A DNA stretch of 64,000 bases from an uncultured Ferrovibrio sp. (GCF_937960835.1 NZ_CALGPC010000017.1:1-64000); one strand, 5' to 3'; positions 1-8,777 are shown, counted from the stretch's first letter. Program-made: numbers and translations. Notes: generated by a model not told the origin, from the letters alone.

Positions 1-70
1 CCTGCGCTTCGCGATCCGCGAAGGCGGCCGCACCGTCGGCGCCGGCGTCGTCGCTAAGATCATCGCGTAA
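1..70 (+). CDS. tuf: Elongation factor Tu, 3' end only
   Basis: Only the last 22 codons are in the window. They read LRFAIREGGRTVGAGVV and end KIIA, the highly conserved C-terminal beta-barrel end of EF-Tu, which delivers aminoacyl-tRNA to the ribosome. The stop lies 29 bases before rpsJ, the usual str/S10 operon junction, so tuf is probably co-transcribed with the ribosomal genes that follow. The 5' part is outside the window. Confidence 0.95.
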   Translation, partial: LRFAIREGGRTVGAGVVAKIIA

Positions 71-99
71 GCGACGAGTGCATAGTAGGACACAGGACC

Positions 100-408
<309 letters not shown>

Positions 409-421
409 GGGGATTGGGCCC

Positions 422-1105
422 ATGCGGACCGGATTGGTTGCACGCAAGCTGGGGATGACCCGGCTGTTCACGGAGGACGGCACGCACGTGCCCGTCACCG
501 TTCTGAAGGTGGACAATTGTCAGGTGGTGGCGCAGCGCACCGAGGAAAAGGACGGCTACACGGCCCTCCAGCTCGGCGTCGATGCCGCCAAGCCGAAGAA
601 CGTCTCGAAGGCCCTGCGCGGCCATTTCGCCAAGGCCAATGTTGAGCCGAAGCGCAAGCTGGCGGAATTCCGTGTTCCCGCCGACGCGCTGGTCGAAGTC
701 GGCGCCGAACTGTCGGTCGAGCATTTCATCGTCGGCCAGTTCGTCGACGTGACCGGCACCACGATCGGCAAGGGCTTCGCCGGTGTCATGAAGCGGCACA
801 ATTTCCGCGGCTTGGAAGCCAGCCACGGTGTGTCGATCAGCCACCGCAGCCACGGCTCGACTGGTCAGCGCCAGGATCCGGGCAAGGTGTTCAAGGGCAA
901 GAAGATGGCCGGTCACATGGGCGACCGTCAGCGCACCCAGCAGAACCTGCAGGTCGTGCGCACTGACGCCGCACGCGGCCTGATCATGCTGAAGGGTAGC
1001 GTGCCGGGCTCTGAGGGCCAGTATGTGCTCGTCCGCGACGCGGTGAAGAAGCCGCGTGCGAAGGACCTGCCGATGCCGGCCGCTCTCAAGGCCGCCGCGA
1101 AGTAA
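422..1105 (+). CDS. rplC: 50S ribosomal protein L3
   Basis: A 227-residue protein starting MRTGLVARKLGMTRLF, an early 23S rRNA-binding assembly protein. The internal loop SHRSHGSTGQRQDPGKVF reaches the peptidyl-transferase region. An in-frame upstream start at 374 would lie inside rpsJ and add 16 residues unlike L3, so I take the ATG at 422, which follows a GGGGAT-like ribosome-binding site. The C-terminus is Ala/Lys-rich. Confidence 0.97.
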   Translation: MRTGLVARKLGMTRLFTEDGTHVPVTVLKVDNCQVVAQRTEEKDGYTALQLGVDAAKPKNVSKALRGHFAKANVEPKRKLAEFRVPADALVEVGAELSVEHFIVGQFVDVTGTTIGKGFAGVMKRHNFRGLEASHGVSISHRSHGSTGQRQDPGKVFKGKKMAGHMGDRQRTQQNLQVVRTDAARGLIMLKGSVPGSEGQYVLVRDAVKKPRAKDLPMPAALKAAAK

Positions 1106-1117
1106 GGGTAGAGGACC

Positions 1118-1750
1118 ATGGCTGAGACCATCGAAGTCGCGGTGACCACGCTGGAGAACAAGGACTCGGGCAAGCTTGCGCTGTCCAAGGACGTGTTCGG
1201 CCTGCCGCCGCGCGCCGACCTGCTGCAGCGTTATGTGGTTTGGCAGCTTGCCAAGCGCCAGCAGGGCACGCATAAGACGAAGACCTATGGCGAGGTCGAA
1301 GGCTCGACCCGCAAGATCATCAAGCAGAAGGGCACTGGTGGCGCCCGTCACGGCGCGATCCGCGCGCCGCAGTTCCGCGGCGGCGGCAAGGCCTTCGGCC
1401 CGGTCGTGCGCAGTCACGCCATCGACCTGCCGAAGAAGGTCCGCAAGCTGGCCCTGAAGACCGCTCTGTCCACCAAGCTGGCCGAAGGCAAGCTGAAGGT
1501 GCTGGACGAGGCGGTGCTGAAGGTCGGCAAGACCAAGGAACTCGCCGGCAAGCTGAAGGGCCTGGGCCTTGAGAGCGCGCTGGTGATCGATGGCAAGGCG
1601 CTGGACGAGAATTTCGCCCGCGCTGTCCGTTCGCTCCGCAACATCGATGTCCTGCCGGAGCAGGGCGCCAATGTGTACGACATCCTGCGCCGTGACACCT
1701 TGGTTCTGACCAAGGCCGCGGTCGAGGCTCTGGAGGCTCGCCTGAAATGA
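1118..1750 (+). CDS. rplD: 50S ribosomal protein L4
   Basis: A 210-residue L4. It shows the conserved loop GTGGARHGAIRAPQFRGGG, which extends into the exit tunnel, and the C-terminal globular part ending VEALEARLK. L4 binds 23S rRNA and in gammaproteobacteria autoregulates the S10 operon; nothing here shows whether it does so in this organism. The stop overlaps the rplW start by four bases (ATGA), implying translational coupling. Confidence 0.97.
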   Translation: MAETIEVAVTTLENKDSGKLALSKDVFGLPPRADLLQRYVVWQLAKRQQGTHKTKTYGEVEGSTRKIIKQKGTGGARHGAIRAPQFRGGGKAFGPVVRSHAIDLPKKVRKLALKTALSTKLAEGKLKVLDEAVLKVGKTKELAGKLKGLGLESALVIDGKALDENFARAVRSLRNIDVLPEQGANVYDILRRDTLVLTKAAVEALEARLK

Positions 1751-2040
1751 GCACGATCAACCATTACGATGTGATCCTCGCACCGGTGATCACCGAAAAG
1801 GCGACGCGTACTTCCGAGTACAACCAGGTCACCTTCAAGGTGCCGCTCGATGCCACCAAGCCGCAGATCAAGGCGGCCGTCGAGGCGCTGTTCAAGGTCA
1901 AGGTCAAGGCCGTGAACACGCTCCGGGCGAAGGGCAAGACGAAGTATTTCCGTGGCGAGCCGGGCCGTCGCTCGGACTGGAAGAAGGCGATGGTCACCCT
2001 CGCCGAAGGCCACAAGATCGACGTGACGACGGGGATCTGA
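1747..2040 (+). CDS. rplW: 50S ribosomal protein L23
   Basis: A 97-residue L23 with the conserved DVILAPVITEKAT start and the KVKVKAVNTLRAKGKTK segment that contacts 23S rRNA near the tunnel exit, where trigger factor and SRP dock. Its start overlaps the rplD stop by four bases and it ends one base before rplB. The length is typical. Confidence 0.97.
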   Translation: MSTINHYDVILAPVITEKATRTSEYNQVTFKVPLDATKPQIKAAVEALFKVKVKAVNTLRAKGKTKYFRGEPGRRSDWKKAMVTLAEGHKIDVTTGI

Positions 2041-2041
2041 C

Positions 2042-2878
2042 ATGGCGTTGAAGAATTATAAGCCGGTTACGCCTTCGACCCGCGGTCTGGTCCTGATCGA
2101 CCGTTCGCAGCTCTACAAGGGCCGTCCGGTCAAGGAACTCACCGAAGGTCTGAAGAAGACTGGCGGTCGTAACCACTTTGGTCGTATCACGACCCGTCAC
2201 ATCGGTGGTGGCCACAAGCGCCGCTATCGCATGATCGACTTCAAGCGGCGCAAGTTCGATGTCGGCGCCACGGTCGAGCGGATCGAGTATGACCCGAACC
2301 GCACTGCCTTCATCGCTCTCATCAAGTATGACGATGGCGAGCTGAGCTACATCCTGGCGCCGCAGCGCCTGAAGGTGGGCGACCGCGTGGTGGCCGGCGA
2401 GAAGGCCGACATCAAGCCGGGCAATGCGATGCCGATGAAGGCGATCCCGGTCGGCACGATCATCCACAATGTCGAGCTCAAGCCTGGCAAGGGTGGTCAG
2501 ATGGCACGTTCGGCCGGCAGCTTCGTGCAGCTGGTCGGCAAGGATCAGGGCATGGCCCTGGTGCGCCTGGCCTCGGGTGAGCAGCGTCTGGTGCAGGCCG
2601 AATGCATGGCCACCATCGGCGCGGTGTCGAACCCCGACAACCAGAACACCAAGCTTGGCAAGGCTGGCCGCAAGCGTTGGCTGGGCATTCGCCCGACCGT
2701 TCGCGGTGTTGCCATGAACCCGATCGACCACCCGCATGGTGGTGGTGAAGGCCGTACCTCGGGTGGCCGTCATCCGGTGACCCCGTGGGGTAAGTCGACC
2801 AAGGGTAAGCGCACGCGTAGCAACAAGCGGACGCAGAAGATGATTCTGCGCCGCCGCCCGTCGGGCAAGCATAGCTGA
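2042..2878 (+). CDS. rplB: 50S ribosomal protein L2
   Basis: A 278-residue L2, a core 23S-binding protein needed for subunit association and the peptidyl-transferase centre. The C-terminal hallmark RGVAMNPIDHPHGGGEG, containing the conserved histidine, is present, as is the N-terminal ALKNYKPVTPSTRG. The size is full length. The gene starts one base after rplW stops and is followed by a 19-base gap with a GGAGG ribosome-binding site for rpsS. Confidence 0.98.
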   Translation: MALKNYKPVTPSTRGLVLIDRSQLYKGRPVKELTEGLKKTGGRNHFGRITTRHIGGGHKRRYRMIDFKRRKFDVGATVERIEYDPNRTAFIALIKYDDGELSYILAPQRLKVGDRVVAGEKADIKPGNAMPMKAIPVGTIIHNVELKPGKGGQMARSAGSFVQLVGKDQGMALVRLASGEQRLVQAECMATIGAVSNPDNQNTKLGKAGRKRWLGIRPTVRGVAMNPIDHPHGGGEGRTSGGRHPVTPWGKSTKGKRTRSNKRTQKMILRRRPSGKHS

Positions 2879-2897
2879 TCGGGCTAGGAGGTAGATC

Positions 2898-3173
2898 GTG
2901 GCACGTTCTGTCTGGAAAGGCCCGTTCGTTGACGGGTATCTGCTGAAGAAGGCCGACAAGGTTGCTTCGTCGGGCCGCAAGGAGGTCGTCAAGACCTGGT
3001 CGCGGCGTTCGACGATCATGCCGCAGTTCGTCGGCCTGACCTTCGGCGTCCACAACGGCAACAAGTTCATCCCGGTGTTGGTAACCGAGGAGATGGTCGG
3101 GCATAAGTTCGGCGAGTTCGCGCCGACCCGTACCTTCCATGGTCACAGCGCCGACAAGAAGGCGAAGAAGTAA
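2898..3173 (+). CDS. rpsS: 30S ribosomal protein S19 (GTG start)
   Basis: A 91-residue S19 read from a GTG codon at 2898, preceded by AGGAGG nine bases upstream, which supports this start. The sequence MARSVWKGPFVDGYLLKKA and the C-terminal GHKFGEFAPTRTFHGH are diagnostic. S19 sits in the 30S head next to S13. It is followed two bases later by rplV. Confidence 0.97.
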   Translation: MARSVWKGPFVDGYLLKKADKVASSGRKEVVKTWSRRSTIMPQFVGLTFGVHNGNKFIPVLVTEEMVGHKFGEFAPTRTFHGHSADKKAKK

Positions 3174-3175
3174 CC

Positions 3176-3640
3176 ATGAGCAAGCAGGCGCGCGAATCCC
3201 GCCTCGGCGAGAACGAGGCGATGGCCGTGGGGCGGAACATCCGTGTCAGCCCGCGGAAACTCGGTGTGGTCGCCGGCCTGATCCGCGGCAAGCGGGTCGA
3301 GGCGGCGTTGTCCGAACTCACCTTCTCCAAGCGTCGCATCGCCAAGGATGTGAAGAAGGTGCTGCAGTCGGCGATCGCCAACGCTGAGAACAATCACCAG
3401 CTCGACGTCGACCGTCTGGTCGTCTCCGAAGCGAGCGTGGGCAAGGGCCTGGTGATGCGGCGTTTCCATGCCCGCGCGCGTGGCCGCGGTGCGAAGATCC
3501 TGAAGCCGTTCAGCCACCTGACCATCGTGGTGCGCGAGCGCGAGGAAGAGAAGAAGGCTCCGGCCAAGGCCAAGTCGACGGGCGCCAAGAAGGCGGCTCC
3601 GAAGAAGGCTGAGGCTCAGCAGAGTGGGGAGCAGGCGTAA
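3176..3640 (+). CDS. rplV: 50S ribosomal protein L22 with a long basic tail
   Basis: A 154-residue L22. The core (about residues 1-125) shows NIRVSPRKLGVVAGLIRGK and the tunnel-lining hairpin MRRFHARARGRGAKI. After residue 125 comes a tail of about 30 residues made almost only of Ala, Lys, Glu and Gln, making the protein longer than the roughly 110-residue enterobacterial form. Such tails are common in alphaproteobacterial L22. The stop overlaps the rpsC start by one base (TAATG). Confidence 0.97.
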   Translation: MSKQARESRLGENEAMAVGRNIRVSPRKLGVVAGLIRGKRVEAALSELTFSKRRIAKDVKKVLQSAIANAENNHQLDVDRLVVSEASVGKGLVMRRFHARARGRGAKILKPFSHLTIVVREREEEKKAPAKAKSTGAKKAAPKKAEAQQSGEQA

Positions 3641-4338
3641 TGGGTCAGAAAGTCAATCCGGTCGGGCTCCGTCTCGGCATCAACCGCACCTGGGATTCCC
3701 GTTGGTTCGCCAACGACAAGGAATATGCCGGCCTGCTGCATGAGGATCTGCAGATCCGCAAGTATCTCGAGCAGCGTCTGGCCCAGGCTGGCGTCGCCCG
3801 TATCGTCATCGAGCGGCCGGCCAAGAAGGCCCGCATCACCATTCACTCGGCGCGTCCGGGCGTGGTGATCGGCAAGAAGGGCGCCGACATCGAGAAGCTG
3901 CGTTCCGACCTGGCCAAGATGACCAAGTCGGAAGTGCATCTCAATATCGTCGAGATCCGCAAGCCGGAACTGGATGCCAAGCTGGTGGCTGAGAACATTG
4001 CCCAGCAGCTCGAGCGCCGCGTTGCCTTCCGTCGCGCCATGAAGCGCGCCGTGCAGTCGGCGATGCGTCTGGGCGCCGGCGGCATCCGCATCAACTGCGG
4101 CGGTCGTCTGGGTGGCGCCGAGATCGCCCGCGTTGAGTGGTATCGCGAAGGCCGCGTGCCGCTGCATACGCTGCGCGCCGATGTCGACTTCGCCCGCGCC
4201 ACCGCCAAGACCGCTTATGGTACCTGCGGCGTGAAGGTGTGGGTGTTCAAGGGTGAGATCATGGCTCACGACCCGATGGCTCAGGACAAGCGCTTGGCCG
4301 AGCAGGCCCAGGGCAGCCATCAGGGCCGTCAGGGCTGA
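3640..4338 (+). CDS. rpsC: 30S ribosomal protein S3
   Basis: A 232-residue S3 starting MGQKVNPVGLRLGINRTWDSR, with the KH-domain motif VVIGKKGADIEKL and the C-terminal GTCGVKVWVFKGEI. S3 forms part of the mRNA entry site on the 30S subunit. The final segment (RLAEQAQGSHQGRQG) is a hydrophilic tail. Its start overlaps the rplV stop, implying coupled translation. Confidence 0.98.
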   Translation: MGQKVNPVGLRLGINRTWDSRWFANDKEYAGLLHEDLQIRKYLEQRLAQAGVARIVIERPAKKARITIHSARPGVVIGKKGADIEKLRSDLAKMTKSEVHLNIVEIRKPELDAKLVAENIAQQLERRVAFRRAMKRAVQSAMRLGAGGIRINCGGRLGGAEIARVEWYREGRVPLHTLRADVDFARATAKTAYGTCGVKVWVFKGEIMAHDPMAQDKRLAEQAQGSHQGRQG

Positions 4339-4355
4339 TCCGGGAGTAACGAGAG

Positions 4356-4775
4356 ATGTTGCAACCGAAGCGTACTAAGTTCCGCAAGGCCTTTAAGGGC
4401 CGTATCAAGGGCGTCGCCAAGGGCGGTACCGACCTCAATTTCGGCGCCTTCGGCCTGAAGGCTCTGGAACCGGCGCGCGTTACTGCCCGCCAGATCGAGG
4501 CCTGCCGCCGTGCGATCACCCGTCACGTGAAGCGCCAGGGCCGCATGTGGATCCGCGTGTTCCCGGATGTGCCGGTGACCAAGAAGCCGGCTGAAGTCCG
4601 CATGGGTTCCGGTAAGGGCTCGCCCGAGCTTTGGGTGTGCCGCGTCAAGCCGGGCCGCATCATGTTCGAGCTGGACGGCATTCCGGCCAGCCTGGCCCGC
4701 GAGGCGTTTGCGCTCGGTGCTGCCAAGCTGCCGATCAAGACGAAGGTTGTCACCCGTCTGGGTGAGGGAGCGTAA
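4356..4775 (+). CDS. rplP: 50S ribosomal protein L16
   Basis: A 139-residue L16 starting MLQPKRTKFRKAFKGR, with RQIEACRRAITRHVKR and the MGSGKGSPELWV loop near the A-site tRNA. The position between rpsC and rpmC is canonical. A GGGAG ribosome-binding site precedes the ATG. rpmC follows after three bases. Confidence 0.98.
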   Translation: MLQPKRTKFRKAFKGRIKGVAKGGTDLNFGAFGLKALEPARVTARQIEACRRAITRHVKRQGRMWIRVFPDVPVTKKPAEVRMGSGKGSPELWVCRVKPGRIMFELDGIPASLAREAFALGAAKLPIKTKVVTRLGEGA

Positions 4776-4778
4776 GTC

Positions 4779-4979
4779 ATGAAGGCCACCGAACTGGTCG
4801 GCAAGACCAAGGATGAGCTGACCACCAAGCTCGTCGACCTGAAGAAGGAGCAGTTCAATCTGCGCTTCCAGAAGGCGACTGGTCAGTTGGAGAATACCGC
4901 GCGCGTCAAACAGGTGCGTCGCGACATCGCCCGTGTGCGTACGGCCCTGCGTCAGCAGGCTGTCGGCAAGCAGGCGTAA
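4779..4979 (+). CDS. rpmC: 50S ribosomal protein L29
   Basis: A 66-residue all-helical L29 (MKATELVGKTKDELTTKL, then LKKEQFNLRFQKATGQLEN). It binds at the exit of the 50S peptide tunnel next to L23. The size and the position between rplP and rpsQ are typical. Confidence 0.96.
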   Translation: MKATELVGKTKDELTTKLVDLKKEQFNLRFQKATGQLENTARVKQVRRDIARVRTALRQQAVGKQA

Positions 4980-4989
4980 GGAGAGAAAG

Positions 4990-5226
4990 ATGCCGAAGCG
5001 CGTATTGCAGGGCGTCGTGGTGAGCAGCAAGGGTGACAAGACCGTCGTCGTCAAGGTCGAGCGGCGGATCATGGATCCCGTGTACAAGAAGTTCATCCGT
5101 CGTTCGAAGAAGTATCACGCCCACGATGAGAAGAACGCCCACAAGGAGGGCGAAATCGTGTGGATTCAAGAGTCGAAGCCCATCTCGAAGTTGAAGCGAT
5201 GGGTCGTCGTCGAGAACGCCTCCTGA
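4990..5226 (+). CDS. rpsQ: 30S ribosomal protein S17
   Basis: A 78-residue S17 (MPKRVLQGVVVSSKGDKTVV, VERRIMDPVYKKFIRRSKK), an OB-fold 16S rRNA-binding protein. I start at the ATG at 4990, preceded by AAGGAGAG. The reading frame runs upstream to 4933 inside rpmC but those residues do not resemble S17. Confidence 0.97.
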   Translation: MPKRVLQGVVVSSKGDKTVVVKVERRIMDPVYKKFIRRSKKYHAHDEKNAHKEGEIVWIQESKPISKLKRWVVVENAS

Positions 5227-5259
5227 GACGACACAGATAGTTAGCGAGGTATAGGTCCA

Positions 5260-5628
5260 ATGATCCAGGTGGAAACCAATCTCGACGTCGCCGACAATTC
5301 GGGCGCGCGCCGAGTCCAGTGCATCAAGGTGCTGGGTGGCTCGAAGCGCAAGACGGCCCAGGTCGGCGATATCATCGTCGTCTCCGTGAAAGATGCCATT
5401 CCGCGCGGCCGCGTGAAGAAGGGCGACGTGCATCGTGCGGTGATCGTCCGCACGGCGAAGGAAATCCGTCGTCCGGATGGCAGCGCGATCCGTTTCGACC
5501 GCAATGCGGCCGTTCTGATCAACAAGCAGCAGGAGCCGATCGGCACCCGTATTTTCGGCCCGGTAACCCGCGAGCTGCGTGGTAAGGGCCATATGAAGAT
5601 TATTTCGCTGGCGCCGGAGGTGCTCTGA
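5260..5628 (+). CDS. rplN: 50S ribosomal protein L14
   Basis: A 122-residue L14 (MIQVETNLDVADNSGARRV, GDIIVVSVKDAIPRG, FGPVTRELR), forming part of intersubunit bridges with 16S rRNA. In many bacteria the spc operon begins here. The 33-base gap after rpsQ is too short for a convincing separate promoter and I see none. Confidence 0.98.
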   Translation: MIQVETNLDVADNSGARRVQCIKVLGGSKRKTAQVGDIIVVSVKDAIPRGRVKKGDVHRAVIVRTAKEIRRPDGSAIRFDRNAAVLINKQQEPIGTRIFGPVTRELRGKGHMKIISLAPEVL

Positions 5629-5631
5629 GCC

Positions 5632-5955
5632 ATGGCCGAGAAGTTCAAGATCAAGAAAGGCGACAAGGTTGTCGTCATCTCGGGTCGCTCCAAGGGTGCG
5701 ACCGGCGAGGTGCTGCGCGTTGAGCGCGCGACCAACCGCGTCGTCGTTGCCGGCGCCAACAAGGTGACCAAGCATGTCAAGCCGAGCCGGGCTTCGGCCG
5801 GCGGCATCGAGGAGCGCGAGGCGCCGTTGCACATCTCCAACGTGATGCTGGCCGACCCGAAGGACGGCAAGCCGACCCGCGTTGGGTTCAAGTTCCTGGA
5901 TGACGGCCGCAAGGTGCGCTTTGCCAAGCGCTCCGGCGAAGTCATCGACCGTTGA
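5632..5955 (+). CDS. rplX: 50S ribosomal protein L24
   Basis: A 107-residue L24 with an N-terminal KOW motif (KKGDKVVVISGRSKGATGEV) and the GGIEEREAPLHISNVML segment. It is an assembly initiator that binds the 5' end of 23S rRNA. It follows rplN after three bases and reaches nearly to the rplE start. Confidence 0.97.
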   Translation: MAEKFKIKKGDKVVVISGRSKGATGEVLRVERATNRVVVAGANKVTKHVKPSRASAGGIEEREAPLHISNVMLADPKDGKPTRVGFKFLDDGRKVRFAKRSGEVIDR

Positions 5956-5969
5956 TGGAGGGTGGTGCA

Positions 5970-6515
5970 ATGGCTGCTCCCCGCATGAAGGAAATGTACG
6001 AAAATCAGGTGCGCAAGCAGCTGATTGAGAAGTTCGGCTACAAGAACCCCATGGAAGTGCCGAAGATCGAAAAGATCGTCATCAACATGGGTGTCGGTGA
6101 AGCCGCGCAGGATTCCAAGAAGGTTCAGCAGGCTGCTGCCGAGCTGGCAGCGATCACCGGTCAGAAGCCGGTGCTGACCAAGGCCCGCAAGGCGATCGCG
6201 AACTTCAAGCTCCGTCAGGGCCAGGCGATCGGCTGCAAGGTCACGCTGCGCCGCGATCACATGTACGAGTTCCTGGACCGTCTGATCAACATCGCGCTGC
6301 CGCGCGTCCGCGACTTCCGCGGCGTGAACGGCAAGAGCTTTGACGGTCGCGGCAACTACGCGCTCGGCCTCAAGGAACAGCTGATCTTCCCGGAGATCAA
6401 CTACGACAAGGTCGATACGCCGCGCGGCATGGACATCATCATCTGCACCACGGCGAAGACGGACGAGGAGGCCAAGGCTCTGCTGGCCGGCTTCCGCATG
6501 CCGTTCCAGAACTGA
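5970..6515 (+). CDS. rplE: 50S ribosomal protein L5
   Basis: A 181-residue L5, the 5S rRNA-binding protein that contacts P-site tRNA. It shows PKIEKIVINMGVGEA, TGQKPVLTKARKAIANFKLR and RDFRGVNGKSFDGRGNY. An in-frame ATG at 5952 overlaps rplX, but the ATG at 5970 has GGAGGG upstream and gives the normal length, so I use it. Confidence 0.96.
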   Translation: MAAPRMKEMYENQVRKQLIEKFGYKNPMEVPKIEKIVINMGVGEAAQDSKKVQQAAAELAAITGQKPVLTKARKAIANFKLRQGQAIGCKVTLRRDHMYEFLDRLINIALPRVRDFRGVNGKSFDGRGNYALGLKEQLIFPEINYDKVDTPRGMDIIICTTAKTDEEAKALLAGFRMPFQN

Positions 6516-6536
6516 GCCGAGAAAGGATCGCTGAAT

Positions 6537-6842
6537 ATGGCGAAGACGAGTGCCGTCGAGAAGAACAAGCGCCGTGCCAAGCTGGCGGCGCAGTTCGCGG
6601 CCAAGCGCAACAAGCTGAAGGCCATCATCAAGGACAAGAGTGTGTCTCCGGAGGAGCGGTTTGAGGCGGCTTTGAAGCTGGCCGAACTGCCGCGTAATTC
6701 GGCCAAGATCCGTGTGCGTAATCGCTGTGAGCTGACGGGGCGCCCGCGCGGCACCTATCGCAAGCTGAAGCTGTCGCGCAACATGCTGCGTGAACTGGCC
6801 TCGAGCGGCCAGATCCCCGGCATGGTCAAGTCGAGCTGGTAA
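6537..6842 (+). CDS. rpsN: 30S ribosomal protein S14 (zinc-free type)
   Basis: A 101-residue S14 with C-terminal RNRCELTGRPRGTYRKLKLSR. The two CxxC pairs of the short zinc-binding S14 paralogue are absent (only the single Cys of RNRCEL remains), so this is the long, zinc-independent form that is usual in alphaproteobacteria. It lies between rplE and rpsH as expected. Confidence 0.97.
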   Translation: MAKTSAVEKNKRRAKLAAQFAAKRNKLKAIIKDKSVSPEERFEAALKLAELPRNSAKIRVRNRCELTGRPRGTYRKLKLSRNMLRELASSGQIPGMVKSSW

Positions 6843-6855
6843 GGAGGAGAAGAGC

Positions 6856-7251
6856 ATGGCTCTTACCGATCCCCTTGGCGATATGCTGACCCGTATCCGT
6901 AACGGTCAGCAGGCGGGCAAGAACACCATCGAGTGCCCGGCCTCGAAGCTGCGTATGAACGTGCTTGAGGTGCTGAAGAAGGAAGGCTACATCCGCGGCT
7001 ATGAGCTGCTGGAGGATGGCAACAAGCGCAACCTGCGCATCGAGCTGAAGTATTACGAGGGCGAGCCGGTCATCAAGGTGATCGACCGCGTTTCCAAGCC
7101 GGGCCGCCGTGTCTATTCGGGCATCAGCGATCTGGGCAAGGTTCGTGGCGGCCTCGGAATCTCGATCCTCTCGACCCCGCGCGGCGTGATGTCGGATAAC
7201 GAGGCTCGCAACGCCAATGTCGGCGGCGAAGTCCTCTGCCGCGTGTTCTAA
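6856..7251 (+). CDS. rpsH: 30S ribosomal protein S8
   Basis: A 131-residue S8 starting MALTDPLGDMLTRIRNGQ and ending ARNANVGGEVLCRVF. It binds the 16S central domain and in E. coli represses the spc operon. The ATG at 6856 has a strong AAGGAGGAG site. Upstream in-frame codons from 6790 lie inside rpsN and look like shadow sequence. Confidence 0.97.
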   Translation: MALTDPLGDMLTRIRNGQQAGKNTIECPASKLRMNVLEVLKKEGYIRGYELLEDGNKRNLRIELKYYEGEPVIKVIDRVSKPGRRVYSGISDLGKVRGGLGISILSTPRGVMSDNEARNANVGGEVLCRVF

Positions 7252-7262
7252 GGAGTTAGACC

Positions 7263-7796
7263 ATGTCGCGTATCGGCAAGCATCCGGTTCCGGTGCCGCA
7301 AGGCGTGCAGGTCCAGTTGGCGGGACAGACCCTGACGGCCAAGGGCCCGAAGGGTGAGCTCAAGCTGACGGTTGTTGACGACCTGTCGGTCGAACTGGCC
7401 GACGGCAAGATCACCGTCAAGCCGCGCCAGGCCACCCGTCGCGCCCGCGCCATGTGGGGCATGCAGCGCACGCTGGTCAGCAACCTGGTGAATGGCGTCA
7501 AGGACGGCTACACCCGCGAGCTGGAGATCAACGGCGTCGGCCTTCGTGCAGCGATGCAGGGCAAGAACCTGCAGCTGAACATGGGCTTCAGCCACGAAGT
7601 CATCTATCCGATCCCGGCCGGCATCGAGATCAAGGTGGAAAAGCCCACCTCGATCAAGATCTCGGGCGCAGACAAGCATCTCGTTGGCCAGGTCGCTGCG
7701 GAGATCCGCGCGGTCAAGCCGCCCGAGCCGTATAAGGGCAAGGGCATCAAGTATAGCGACGAGACGATCCTGCGTAAGGAAGGCAAGAAGAAGTAA
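7263..7796 (+). CDS. rplF: 50S ribosomal protein L6
   Basis: A 177-residue L6 starting MSRIGKHPVPVPQGVQVQL with the two-fold repeated L6 domain and the C-terminal signature PEPYKGKGIKYSDE. It binds near the sarcin-ricin loop. The gene follows rpsH after 11 bases including AAGGAG. Confidence 0.98.
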   Translation: MSRIGKHPVPVPQGVQVQLAGQTLTAKGPKGELKLTVVDDLSVELADGKITVKPRQATRRARAMWGMQRTLVSNLVNGVKDGYTRELEINGVGLRAAMQGKNLQLNMGFSHEVIYPIPAGIEIKVEKPTSIKISGADKHLVGQVAAEIRAVKPPEPYKGKGIKYSDETILRKEGKKK

Positions 7797-7807
7797 GGAA
7801 TGCTGTT

Positions 7808-8179
7808 ATGAGCATGAAGACTCGCCTGAACGCTCTGAACGAGCGCCGCAAGCAGCGGAACCGGACCAAGATTCGCGCTGCGGCGCATGGCCGTCCGCGC
7901 CTGAGCGTGCATCGTTCCTCGCGCTACATCTATGCGCAGCTCATCGACGACACCAAGGGCGTGACACTGGCCGCTGCCTCGTCGCTGGAAGCCGGTCTGC
8001 GCAGCACGCTGAAGACCGGTGCCGACACCAAGGCCGCGACCGAGGTCGGCAAGCTGATCGCCGAGCGCGCCAAGGCCGCCGGTGTCACCGATGTGATTTT
8101 TGACCGTGGTGGCTACCTCTATCACGGGCGCATCAAGGCGCTCGCCGAGGCTGCCCGCGAAGCCGGTCTGAATTTCTGA
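7808..8179 (+). CDS. rplR: 50S ribosomal protein L18
   Basis: A 123-residue L18 with a basic N-terminus (LNERRKQRNRTKIRAA), RLSVHRSSRYIYAQLID and the C-terminal FDRGGYLYHGRIKALAEAAREAGL. It binds 5S rRNA together with L5. A second in-frame ATG lies two codons downstream, so the exact start is uncertain by six bases. Confidence 0.97.
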   Translation: MSMKTRLNALNERRKQRNRTKIRAAAHGRPRLSVHRSSRYIYAQLIDDTKGVTLAAASSLEAGLRSTLKTGADTKAATEVGKLIAERAKAAGVTDVIFDRGGYLYHGRIKALAEAAREAGLNF

Positions 8180-8195
8180 GAAAGGTTTGGGTACA

Positions 8196-8777
8196 ATGGC
8201 TGCTACTCAACGAGCTGAACGGGGCGAGCGGGGCGACCATCGCGGTGAGCGCGGGAGCGACCGGGAGCGCGGCGAGAACGAACTCGTCGACAAGCTGGTC
8301 AGCATCAACCGCGTCGCCAAGGTGGTGAAAGGCGGTCGTCGCTTTGGTTTTGCCGCTCTCGTCGTCGTCGGCGACCAGAAGGGCCGCGTCGGCTACGGTT
8401 CGGGCAAGGCCCGCGAAGTGCCGGAAGCGATCCGCAAGGCCACCGAGCATGCGAAGCGCAACATGATCCGCGTGAACCTGCGCGAAGGCCGTACGCTGCA
8501 TCACGACATCGAGGGCCGTCATGGCGCCGGTAAGGTCGTGCTGCGTGCTGCTCCGGCTGGTACCGGTATCATCGCGGGCGGTCCGATGCGCGCCGTGTTC
8601 GAGACGCTCGGTGTTGCCGACGTCGTGACCAAGTCGATCGGCACGTCGAACCCGCACAACATGGTGAAGGCGACGTTCGCTGCTCTGCAGAACCTGAATG
8701 CGCCGCGTCACATCGCGGCCAAGCGCGGCAAGAAGGTTGCCGATATCCTCGGCCGCCGCAGCGAGACTGAGGAGTAA
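8196..8777 (+). CDS. rpsE: 30S ribosomal protein S5 with an Arg/Gly/Glu-rich N-terminus
   Basis: A 193-residue S5. The core, from ENELVDKLVSINRVAKV onward, is standard, with GGRRFGFAALVVVGD and GTSNPHNMVKATFAAL. S5 contributes to decoding fidelity and mRNA unwinding. The first 28 residues are very hydrophilic and include repeated RGE/RGD triplets (ERGERGDHRGERGSDRERG), an extension absent from E. coli S5. The ATG at 8196 follows an AGAAAGG site; a TTG three codons upstream is less likely. Confidence 0.96.
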   Translation: MAATQRAERGERGDHRGERGSDRERGENELVDKLVSINRVAKVVKGGRRFGFAALVVVGDQKGRVGYGSGKAREVPEAIRKATEHAKRNMIRVNLREGRTLHHDIEGRHGAGKVVLRAAPAGTGIIAGGPMRAVFETLGVADVVTKSIGTSNPHNMVKATFAALQNLNAPRHIAAKRGKKVADILGRRSETEE

